A DNA stretch of 17,402 bases from CAYXUG01 sp964468655 (lineage in GTDB: Bacteria; Fidelibacterota; Marinisomatia; Marinisomatales; CAYXUG01). The translations under genes were made by a program, and so were the position numbers. The stretch covers positions 1 through 17,402 of the forward strand of contig CAYXUG010000045.1 of the NCBI GenBank assembly GCA_964468655.1. Reading direction: 5' to 3'. Positions 6,855 through 13,726 of this stretch are shown here, one piece after another. The notes beneath the pieces are model-generated. The model had not been told where the DNA came from, made no database searches, and worked only from the letters and a program-made list of their open reading frames with translations. Position 1 is the stretch's first letter. Each line of letters starts with the position of its first letter.

Positions 6855-8577
6855 TGCTGCGCCGAGCCCCGCCACCCTTGCGTTTGGTTCTTTTGGGAAA
6901 ACCCCGTTTTTTGGACGATCGTCCTTTTGAAGAGTAGCGGGCTCCGGGCCTCTCTTGTGATACTTCGAGGGACAATAGAACACCCTCAAACACTTTACCC
7001 ATAAACGCCTGAACCAGCCGCGCCCCGCTTTTTTCTTCTATTTCAAAAAAGGAGAAAGTCTGTTTGATATCAATATGACCAATAACAGCATCCACCGAAC
7101 CCAAACTTTCATTAATCAACCCGATTAACCGCATGGGATTTAAGTTGTTTTTAAAACCGATATTAATAGAAAAATTTATGAAGGAAATTCTCTGTCGCTT
7201 ACTCCGCCCTCTTTTTTCTTTTCTCTCTTTACGATCTTTCCCGCGTTTTTCAGAAATATTGATATCCTTCGCATTTTTATAATAAGACAAATACCTGTTG
7301 AATTCCGCTGATACAAAATGCTTAATCAGTTCGTCTCTTTCGAGCCATTCCAGTTTTTTATATATGTCAGGTAAAAATGGTCCGATTTGACTTTCATCAA
7401 CCGCAACATTTTCAATTTTATCTATGAGTGAATAAAGCCGTTTCTGGCAGATATCCGCCCCGTTTGGAACGAGTTCTTTAGAAAACGAAATGCCGGATAA
7501 TTTTTCAATTTCTTTAATTTTTCTCGTATCGCGGGTATGAATAATGGCAATAGAAATTCCGCTCTTTCCTGCTCTGCCCGTTCTGCCGCTTCTGTGAACA
7601 TATAATTCGGGGTCATCCGGTAAATTATAGTTTATAATATGGGTAAGATTATTTACATCCAATCCCCGGGCAGCTACATCCGTCGCCACCAATATTTGTA
7701 AATGCCCTTTTCGGAAATTTCCCATTACCACATCACGCTGTGGCTGTGATAAATCGCCATGGATTGCATCTGCGTTGTAACCGTCATGCATTAATTTATT
7801 GGCAATTTCTTTTGTTTCCCGGCGAGTCCGGCAAAATGTAATTCCGTAAATATTCGGATTCATATCCGCAATGCGCTTGAGCACCTCATACCTGTCTGAA
7901 GCGTGGACCATGTAATAGACATGCTGAACATTATCAGCCCCCTTGTTCGCCTCTGCAGCGGAAATTCTAACAGGATCACTCATATATTTTTTGGTAATGG
8001 AAATAATCTTTTGAGACATGGTTGCCGAGAACAGCAGAGTCTGTTTCTTCCCGGGAGTTTCAGCCAAGATTGCTTCAAGATCATCCTTAAAACCCATGGA
8101 GAGCATTTCATCGGCTTCATCAAGGACAACACGCGTAACATTCTCAAGCAGCAGTTTTTTCCGCCGGATTAAATCCAATGTTCTTCCGGGTGTGCCAATA
8201 ACAATTTGAGTGCCCTTTTTGAGCGCTTTAATCTGGGGCTCAATTCCGGCTCCGCCGTAAACGGCTAAAATATTTATCCCTTTGATGTATTTTGAGAAGT
8301 CCGTCAAATCCCGGGCAATCTGGACACAAAGCTCCCGTGTAGGACAAAGCACCAGTGTTTGGGTTCTTCTGTCTTCGATATTTGTCAAATGGATGGATGG
8401 CAGCCCAAACGCTCCCGTCTTTCCTGTGCCGGTTTGTGCCGATGCAATTAAATCTTGCTCTGAAGACATTAAATGAGGAATGGTTTTTTCCTGAATGGGC
8501 GTTGGTTCCTCAAACCCCATTTCTTTTATGGCGGTAAGTATTTGTGCGTGTAATCCGGTTTCGGCAAATGTGTTCAT
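6841..8577 (-). CDS. deaD: DEAD-box ATP-dependent RNA helicase with DbpA-type RNA-binding domain
   Basis: A 578-aa helicase. Core motifs in order: Q-motif EPTPIQE (24-30), Walker A AQTGTGKT (47-54), PTREL (79-83), TPGR (129-132), DEAD (153-156), SAT (184-186), ATDVAARGLDV (298-308) and HRSGRTGRAG (328-337). A charged linker follows (around 445-460), then a DbpA-like RNA-binding domain of about 75 residues (roughly 463-537, including the DIKQTFSFFEIEE part). A very basic Lys/Arg/Gly tail closes the protein. It remodels structured RNA, typically in ribosome assembly or cold adaptation. The domain order fits DeaD/CsdA-type enzymes; the gene symbol rests on architecture, not on shown orthology. 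The start at 8577 gives the canonical N-terminus (MNTFAETGL). It is transcribed against the preceding operon, and the remnant of another minus-strand gene lies 16 nt upstream of its start. Confidence 0.95.
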   Translation of the reverse strand: MNTFAETGLHAQILTAIKEMGFEEPTPIQEKTIPHLMSSEQDLIASAQTGTGKTGAFGLPSIHLTNIEDRRTQTLVLCPTRELCVQIARDLTDFSKYIKGINILAVYGGAGIEPQIKALKKGTQIVIGTPGRTLDLIRRKKLLLENVTRVVLDEADEMLSMGFKDDLEAILAETPGKKQTLLFSATMSQKIISITKKYMSDPVRISAAEANKGADNVQHVYYMVHASDRYEVLKRIADMNPNIYGITFCRTRRETKEIANKLMHDGYNADAIHGDLSQPQRDVVMGNFRKGHLQILVATDVAARGLDVNNLTHIINYNLPDDPELYVHRSGRTGRAGKSGISIAIIHTRDTRKIKEIEKLSGISFSKELVPNGADICQKRLYSLIDKIENVAVDESQIGPFLPDIYKKLEWLERDELIKHFVSAEFNRYLSYYKNAKDINISEKRGKDRKERKEKRGRSKRQRISFINFSINIGFKNNLNPMRLIGLINESLGSVDAVIGHIDIKQTFSFFEIEEKSGARLVQAFMGKVFEGVLLSLEVSQERPGARYSSKGRSSKKRGFPKRTKRKGGGARRSRRQR

Positions 8578-8593
8578 AGTTTTTCTTTAATCC

Positions 8594-8752
8594 TTATCTT
8601 TTAAAAACAGTATTTCCGTTTACAATGGCCTGAAACACGTTGATGTTTCGTATTTCAGTGGAAGGTAAAGTTAATGGATTCTTATCCAGAATAACAAAAT
8701 CAGCATATTCATCTTTTTTTGACCCAAGAAATGGTAATGCTATGAATTTCAT
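8594..8752 (-). pseudogene. C-terminal remnant of an amidohydrolase (amidohydrolase 3 type)
   Basis: Read on the minus strand, this stretch gives DEYADFVILDKNPLTLPS and continues TEIRNINVFQAIVNGNTVF before a TAA at 8594-8596. That is the recognisable last segment of metal-dependent amidohydrolases ('GKYADFVVLDxDPL...I.VxxTxVxGkxVY'). The family's preceding 'GSIEPGK' appears here only as a degraded LGSKKDE. Further upstream the frame has no amidohydrolase-like sequence and closes at a stop within about 20 codons of the plausible ATG (8750-8752). So nearly the whole gene, some 450-500 residues, is missing. It lies directly upstream of the helicase on the same strand, suggesting an older operon whose first gene was deleted. 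Confidence 0.7.
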
Positions 8753-8828
8753 GACCGTATTTACAATGTATAATTCAATTTTAAAATGGTAGATTTTGGA
8801 TTCATCTAAAGATTATTTAAGAAGCAAA

Positions 8829-9713
8829 ATGCATAACATTACACTACTCATTATGGCGGCAGGGATGGGCTCCCGGTATGGCGGGCTCAAACAGCTGGAA
8901 GAAATGGGTCCCGGCGGAGAAACCATAATGGATTATTCCGTTTATGATGCCATTGAAGCGGGGTTCAACAAGGTGGTTTTTATTATACGGAAAGAATTTG
9001 AAGATGAATTCTGTGAAAAGGTTACCAATAAATATGCCGGGAAAATTCAGGTGGAATTTGCGTTCCAGGATTTGTATAATCTTCCCGAAAAATTCATCTG
9101 TCCTGATTGGCGGGAAAAACCATGGGGGACCGGCCATGCAATACTATCAGCAAAAAACTTGATTAATGAACCATTCTGCGTCATCAATGCCGATGATTTT
9201 TATGGAAGAGAAGCATTCCAAATTCTTGCAGATTTTTACGGAAACGGGTCTGATACTTACAGCATGGTAGCGTATCGCCTGGACAAAACGCTCTCCAGCT
9301 TTGGGGGCGTTACCCGGGGGATTTGTACAGTGGTGGATGATAAACTTTCGACTGTGGTGGAAACAGGAAATGTACAGAAAACGGAAAGTGGTGTAACATC
9401 GGATGGTGTAATACCGCTGGATGGGAGCGAGCCCGTATCCGTGAATATTTGGGGATTTACCCCGGAACTTTTCGGGTATTTGAACGACATGTTTGTAGAA
9501 TTCCTTCACGAGAGTGGAACAGAATTGAAAAGTGAATTTCTGATTCCCACTGTAATTAACGATCTGATTCAAACCGGCAGGGAAAGTGTACACGTTCTTC
9601 GCAGTGACACAAGCTGGTTTGGCGTTACCTACAAAGAGGATAAATCCTACGTGGTGAAGGAAATTCAAAAAATGGTGGATAAAAGGTCGTATCCACCCCG
9701 GTTGTTTGAGTAA
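8829..9713 (+). CDS. NDP-sugar / sugar-phosphate nucleotidyltransferase
   Basis: A 294-aa protein of the GT-A-like nucleotidyltransferase fold. The signature loop is LIMAAGMGSRYGGLKQ (7-22), which binds the nucleotide triphosphate. KPWGTGHAIL (97-106) and the metal-binding VINADDFYG (118-126) follow. It would join a sugar-1-phosphate or similar phosphorylated alcohol with an NTP, releasing pyrophosphate. The substrate is not certain; RYGGLKQ-type proteins are common in Bacteroidota next to sugar or choline-type kinases. The frame is open to an ATG at 8796, but the 11 extra residues precede the first beta strand without family similarity, and 8829 places the signature loop at its usual distance. 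It is followed after about 95 nt by an aminotransferase gene in the same direction. Confidence 0.88.
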   Translation: MHNITLLIMAAGMGSRYGGLKQLEEMGPGGETIMDYSVYDAIEAGFNKVVFIIRKEFEDEFCEKVTNKYAGKIQVEFAFQDLYNLPEKFICPDWREKPWGTGHAILSAKNLINEPFCVINADDFYGREAFQILADFYGNGSDTYSMVAYRLDKTLSSFGGVTRGICTVVDDKLSTVVETGNVQKTESGVTSDGVIPLDGSEPVSVNIWGFTPELFGYLNDMFVEFLHESGTELKSEFLIPTVINDLIQTGRESVHVLRSDTSWFGVTYKEDKSYVVKEIQKMVDKRSYPPRLFE

Positions 9714-9808
9714 GTATTGAAAACCAAGAAGATAGGACGCAGATTGACGCCCACCCAACAATATGGCGGGCAATCAGATAATCGAAGATTTTTTTAAATC
9801 AGTAAAAA

Positions 9809-10900
9809 ATGGGTACTTGCCAAAAAGCAAAATTGAATAAACAGAATTTATCACCATCCGCTTTTATTGGCGTTGAGGGAAAAGACATCATCTCTTTCGG
9901 CTCAGGCCAGCCGGATCTGGCGCCGCCGGAAGAAGTGTACCACATCCTGCCGGATTACAGCGACTTCAAATATGGACTCATACAGGGCATGGAAAAATTA
10001 CGATATGCTTTGGCGCAGCAATACCCAAACTCTACAGCAGACAGCTTTGTTATCACCAACGGCGCCTCCGAGGCGCTTGATCTTTCCCTGCGGGTAATTT
10101 CATCGTTACCTGTTAAAAATTCCAAAAAGGTACTTATTACTCAGCCCTATTACTATTCCTATCCTCTTTTGGTGCACTATGCCGGTATGGAGCCCGTCTC
10201 CCTAAAAACCGACAGAGGTCACATTGATCTGGATGATTTCAGAAAAAAAGTAAAGGACTGCCGGGCGGTTATCATTAATTCACCCTCTAACCCCACAGGC
10301 AGAGTGGAAGTCATTGACACTCTGCGCGAGATTGAACTCATCACCAGTGAACTGGGAGTTTATGTGATTTCAGATGAGGTGTACAAAGATCTTATTTATG
10401 TAAGAGAAAATTATCTCATTAAAGGTCCTCATGTGGTGACCATCAACTCTTTTTCCAAAACCTATGCCATGTGCGGTTTTCGAGTGGGTTACCTGTGGTC
10501 GCTGGACACACAGTTTGTGCAGCAGGTCATTGACATTAAAACACACTCCTCTATGAATACCAATATTCTGGGACAGGAAATGGCATTTGAGGTAACAAAA
10601 GTTCCCCGAAGATTTATTGATGATCAGCTTAAAATCTGGCAGGAACGGTGCAATCTGATTTATAGCGGACTACAGAATCTCGGGTTCGATCTGTGGAAAC
10701 CTGAAGGCGCTTTTTATGTTTTGCCGAAAGTTCCCATAGCAAAGGATTTTGTCTGGGATATGTTTACAAAGCATAACATAATCACGTATCTGGGCGACTG
10801 GTTTGGTTCGCCGGGAAGGGTTCGTTTTTCCTATGCGCTGGATGTACAGAAAATAGAAATAGGTCTGGAGCGGATTGAAAAATATTTGAAGACTCGGTGA
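9809..10900 (+). CDS. Class I/II PLP-dependent aminotransferase
   Basis: A 363-aa fold-type I aminotransferase. Landmarks are SFGSGQPDLAPP (29-40, substrate-side loop), TNGASEALDL (83-92, cofactor phosphate loop), SPSNPTG (158-164, N161 contacts the PLP hydroxyl), SDEVYKDL (188-195, D189 and Y192 on the cofactor), SFSKTYAMCGFRVGYL (214-229, K217 forms the Schiff base) and GRVRFSYA (336-343, R339 at the carboxylate-binding position). All catalytic residues appear present. It would transfer an amino group between an amino acid and a 2-oxo acid, probably with aspartate or an aromatic/aliphatic amino acid. The exact substrate cannot be told. A stop codon lies in frame two codons before the ATG, so 9809 is the earliest possible start. 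Confidence 0.9.
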   Translation: MGTCQKAKLNKQNLSPSAFIGVEGKDIISFGSGQPDLAPPEEVYHILPDYSDFKYGLIQGMEKLRYALAQQYPNSTADSFVITNGASEALDLSLRVISSLPVKNSKKVLITQPYYYSYPLLVHYAGMEPVSLKTDRGHIDLDDFRKKVKDCRAVIINSPSNPTGRVEVIDTLREIELITSELGVYVISDEVYKDLIYVRENYLIKGPHVVTINSFSKTYAMCGFRVGYLWSLDTQFVQQVIDIKTHSSMNTNILGQEMAFEVTKVPRRFIDDQLKIWQERCNLIYSGLQNLGFDLWKPEGAFYVLPKVPIAKDFVWDMFTKHNIITYLGDWFGSPGRVRFSYALDVQKIEIGLERIEKYLKTR

Positions 10901-10942
10901 TAAACTCCGTGAACAGCATTATACTTATTGGAAGATTCCAAT

Positions 10943-10962
10943 CCCAGCCCTGAAGGACTGGG
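10943..10962. repeat. REP-like hairpin 1
   Basis: CCCAGCCC-TGAA-GGACTGGG forms an 8-bp stem with one C/A mismatch and a 4-nt loop, 43 nt after the aminotransferase stop. Its geometry (8-4-8) is the same as a second hairpin 125 nt further on. GC-rich imperfect palindromes of this size between genes are typical of REP elements mobilised by IS200-like TnpA transposases. A terminator role for the aminotransferase is also possible, but no T-run follows. Confidence 0.5.
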
Positions 10963-10992
10963 TTACAAATCACTGGAGAATATGAAATAACA

Positions 10993-11043
10993 ATGTTAAA
11001 AAAATTGTTTTATGGATTCCTTCTACTATATTTTTTCATTTGA
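10993..11043 (+). pseudogene. Orphan signal-peptide-like mini-ORF
   Basis: A 16-codon frame reads MLKKLFYGFLLLYFFI and stops at TGA. It has the positive start and hydrophobic core of a secretion signal but no cleavage site or mature protein after it. It lies between the two REP-like hairpins. It looks like the stub of a deleted exported protein, or it may be chance in AT-rich sequence. Confidence 0.25.
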
Positions 11044-11087
11044 CCACTCCAATCGGAATGTTGGGTAGATGGGAATGAAGATTTTAG

Positions 11088-11107
11088 CCCTGTCGTTTAC
11101 GGCAGGG
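11088..11107. repeat. REP-like hairpin 2
   Basis: CCCTGTCG-TTTA-CGGCAGGG forms an 8-bp stem with one T/G wobble and a TTTA loop. It is preceded by ATTTTAG and followed by AGTGTTAA. It has the same 8-4-8 geometry as the hairpin at 10943-10962. The pair could be a REP doublet. The remaining sequence of the 287-base gap shows no other gene. Confidence 0.55.
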
Positions 11108-11187
11108 AGTGTTAAAGGTGAAAAAAAGGGCATTCATGTCCTTTCATTAATCTTTTGTAAATTCTCCTCCAAAAGGAAACGTGAATA

Positions 11188-12942
11188 ATGTTTAAGAATA
11201 ATATCAGTCACAGTTTAGTGGTATTTGCAATAATTCTCTTTGGTTGCGACGAGTCACCAGAAGTAGAACTCCACACCCTTTTCAACAATGTCTGGGAGGA
11301 GGAACTGAAAGAATCCCCGGAATCCGCTACATTTTACGGCGATTCCCGCTACAACGACCGACTCATAGACAAAAGTCTCGTTGCCATTAAATCGAGACAG
11401 GATAAAGCAAAAAGTTATCTGCAAAACCTCCATTTAATTGATAAGACACAACTCAGTAAAGAAGATCAACTTAATTATGATCTTTTTGAAAAAAAGCTGA
11501 AGCGTGGAATAGAAGCACACCGATTCAACGGCTACCTCATGCCTGTAAACCAGATGGGCGGCGTCCAGATTAGTTTTCCGAATCTGGTGAAAATTACACC
11601 GTTTAAAAAAATGGAAGATTATGAAAAATACATGAAGCGTCTCAATGCCTTTCCCGAATTTATGGATCAAATTATTGCGCTCATGAATGAAGGGATGAAG
11701 ACAGGATTGACTCCTCCGAAAATTATACTCCGCTCGGTTCCTGAACAAATTGAAGCGCAGATTGTGCCGGTGGAAGAGAGTCCCTTTTTTAAACCGTTTT
11801 TGGAATTCCCGGAAGAAATACCAGACTCAGTTCAAACACGTTTTACAAAATCAGGAAAGGAAGTCATTGAGTACAATGTACTTGCCTCCTACAAAAAGCT
11901 GAAAGTATTTTTTGAAACAGAGTATCTCCCATCTTGCAGTGAGGAAATTTCCATATCAGAAATGCCCAACGGCAGTGAGTGGTATAAATACCTGGTTGCC
12001 ATGTACACGACCACCGATCTGACGCCGGATGAAATTCATGAGTTGGGTTTAAGTGAAGTGAAACGGATAAGAATGGCAATGGTGCGAACAATTAAGGAGA
12101 CTGGTTTCGAAGGGTCCTTTGATTCTTTTCTGGAATTCTTAAGAGATGACCCCCAGTTTTATTACGCAAAAGCGGAAAACCTTTTGATGGGATACCGGGA
12201 CATTTGCAAACGCGCCGATCCTGAATTAACCAAGTTGTTCGGTAAGCTTCCTCGGATTCCCTACGGAGTTGTTGCAATTCCTGATTATCAGGCGCCGGCT
12301 TCACCCACAGCGTACTACTACCCTGCCTCTGATGACGGTTCACGACCGGGGAATTTCTGGGCGAATACTTACAATCTGCACACACGCCCGAAATATGAAA
12401 TGGTGGCGCTGGCGCTTCACGAGGCGGTGCCGGGGCATCACCTTCAGGGTTCTATTGCTCAGGAGTTGGAAGTCCTCCCGAACTTCCGTCGGCACGGCTG
12501 GTTTACCGCATTCGGCGAGGGGTGGGCTCTTTATGCTGAATCGCTGGGGGAGGAAATGGGGCTTTACGATGATCCCTATTCCAAGTTCGGACAGTTGACA
12601 TACGAAATGTGGCGAGCGTGCCGGCTGGTGGTGGATACGGGAATGCACGCTTTGGGATGGAGCCGCCAGGAAGCCATAGATTTTATAAAGCAAAATGCAG
12701 CCAAATCGGAGCATGACATTGTGGTGGAAATTGACCGCTACATTGCCTGGCCCGGACAAGCTCTCGCCTACAAAATCGGTGAATTGAAAATTAAGGAACT
12801 CCGGAAACTATCGAAAGGAAAACTGGGTGAAAAATTTGACATTCGGGAATTTCATGATATCGTTTTGGGGAGTGGAAGTCTGCCGCTGGATGTGCTGGAA
12901 GAACAGGTGAAAGCCTACATAGCCAATGCAAATCAAAACTGA
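11188..12942 (+). CDS. DUF885 family lipoprotein, putative metallopeptidase
   Basis: A 584-aa protein. The N-terminus MFKNNISHSLVVFAIILFGC is a lipoprotein signal with lipobox LFGC, so C20 would be lipidated and the protein exported. The residue after the cysteine is Asp, which in enterobacteria favours inner-membrane retention; whether that rule holds here is unknown. The body belongs to DUF885, a zinc-peptidase-like family related to M32-type carboxypeptidases. The metal motif HEAVPGHH lies at 411-418, and FGEGWALYAE (442-451) supplies the further glutamate. Length is normal for the family. The likely role is hydrolysis of peptides in the cell envelope; the substrate is unknown. It overlaps the Nudix gene by 17 nt, so the two are probably translated in a coupled way. 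Confidence 0.88.
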   Translation: MFKNNISHSLVVFAIILFGCDESPEVELHTLFNNVWEEELKESPESATFYGDSRYNDRLIDKSLVAIKSRQDKAKSYLQNLHLIDKTQLSKEDQLNYDLFEKKLKRGIEAHRFNGYLMPVNQMGGVQISFPNLVKITPFKKMEDYEKYMKRLNAFPEFMDQIIALMNEGMKTGLTPPKIILRSVPEQIEAQIVPVEESPFFKPFLEFPEEIPDSVQTRFTKSGKEVIEYNVLASYKKLKVFFETEYLPSCSEEISISEMPNGSEWYKYLVAMYTTTDLTPDEIHELGLSEVKRIRMAMVRTIKETGFEGSFDSFLEFLRDDPQFYYAKAENLLMGYRDICKRADPELTKLFGKLPRIPYGVVAIPDYQAPASPTAYYYPASDDGSRPGNFWANTYNLHTRPKYEMVALALHEAVPGHHLQGSIAQELEVLPNFRRHGWFTAFGEGWALYAESLGEEMGLYDDPYSKFGQLTYEMWRACRLVVDTGMHALGWSRQEAIDFIKQNAAKSEHDIVVEIDRYIAWPGQALAYKIGELKIKELRKLSKGKLGEKFDIREFHDIVLGSGSLPLDVLEEQVKAYIANANQN

Positions 12943-13564
12943 ACTTCCACAATTCGTTGACAGCTTGAAAATGAAGTTGTTAGAAGATCTCCCCGGTCTT
13001 TCTGCCCAGTTGAAAATGGTGCCGGCTTACAAAAAATTCCCCAATCCGTTTAAAGATTTTAAGGAGCCCATTCCTGCTGCTGTATTGATTTGTCTTTATC
13101 CTGAAAATGGTAATTGGAAGTTCATCCTCACCGAAAGAACCGACACGGTGGAATTTCACCGGAACCAGATATCACTCCCAGGCGGAGCGAAGGAGAAAGA
13201 TGAATCCTTTGAAAAGACCGCTCTGCGGGAATCGTATGAAGAAATTGGGCTGGACGGTGAAACGGTGAATGTAATTGGTGAACTATCACCCCTTCTCATT
13301 CCTGTAAGCGGATTTCTTGTACACCCTTTTGTGGGATGGATAGAAAGCGAACCGGACCTCACCCCCGCGCCGGAGGAAGTGAAAAAAATCTATTTTGCTT
13401 CTGTGAATGATTTATTAAATGATGCTAACCTGAAAAGAGAAATGCGGAATTTTCGAGGGATGGATATTGAGGTACCCTATTATTACATAAATGGAATTAA
13501 AGTGTGGGGAGCGACTGCGGCTATTTTGAGTGAATTAAGGGAGATTATTAGAGGTTTAATGTAA
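12926..13564 (+). CDS. Nudix hydrolase, CoA pyrophosphatase-like (NUDT7/8 type)
   Basis: A 212-aa Nudix protein. The Nudix box fits Gx5Ex7REUxEExGU exactly at residues 87-109 (G87, E93, R101-E102, E105-E106, G108). The preceding ILTERTDTVEFHRNQISLPGG matches the CoA-pyrophosphatase (UPF0035) motif LLTxRSxxxRxxxGxxxFPGG in layout, although the central glycine is Asn here and the F of FPGG is Leu. It would split CoA or acyl-CoA into 3',5'-ADP and 4'-phosphopantetheine in the cytoplasm; because of the two changes another nucleoside diphosphate substrate is possible. It begins inside the end of the DUF885 gene. Confidence 0.85.
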   Translation: MQIKTELPQFVDSLKMKLLEDLPGLSAQLKMVPAYKKFPNPFKDFKEPIPAAVLICLYPENGNWKFILTERTDTVEFHRNQISLPGGAKEKDESFEKTALRESYEEIGLDGETVNVIGELSPLLIPVSGFLVHPFVGWIESEPDLTPAPEEVKKIYFASVNDLLNDANLKREMRNFRGMDIEVPYYYINGIKVWGATAAILSELREIIRGLM

Positions 13565-13602
13565 GTTCGATTATTTTTGTAAATTCATTGACTGTGAAAA
13601 AT

Positions 13603-13671
13603 ATGACCATAAAAAACTTGTTAATTGTATTTCTGGTTGTTGCCATTATACCCAACCACACCCCCAATTAA
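13603..13671 (+). pseudogene. Second orphan signal-peptide-like mini-ORF
   Basis: A 22-codon frame reads MTIKNLLIVFLVVAIIPNHT and ends shortly after with TAA. It has a lysine near the start and a long hydrophobic core but no following domain. It fills the gap between the Nudix and oxoprolinase genes. It may be the stub of a lost exported protein, a tiny membrane peptide, or chance. Confidence 0.25.
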
Positions 13672-13672
13672 C

Positions 13673-13697
13673 TGCATTTTTTCCTAAATTAAATGCA
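13673..13697. promoter_or_regulatory. Inverted repeat upstream of oxoprolinase gene (candidate operator)
   Basis: TGCATTT (13673-13679) and AAATGCA (13691-13697) are perfect inverted arms with an 11-nt spacer, 29 bases before the oxoprolinase start. Spacing and position suit a dimeric repressor site or a weak mRNA hairpin. It is AT-rich, so chance is possible. Confidence 0.25.
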
Positions 13698-13726
13698 ACA
13701 ATTGTCTGTTATTAATTACCGGAACA

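Noticed and set aside
9735..9755. GGACGCAGATTGACGC stretch resembling widespread 'ACGCAGAT' intergenic repeats
   Set aside because: Only one and a half units are present, so it cannot be supported as a repeat from this window alone.
9147..9773. A 208-codon open frame on the minus strand
   Set aside because: It lies opposite the nucleotidyltransferase gene, which has clear family motifs, and its own translation shows no domain pattern, being rich in His, Cys and Phe. It is a shadow frame.
8829..10900. A dedicated phosphonate or choline-modification pathway from the nucleotidyltransferase and aminotransferase pair
   Set aside because: Neither a PEP mutase, a kinase nor a transferase partner is present, and both enzymes have broad families, so no specific pathway can be supported.
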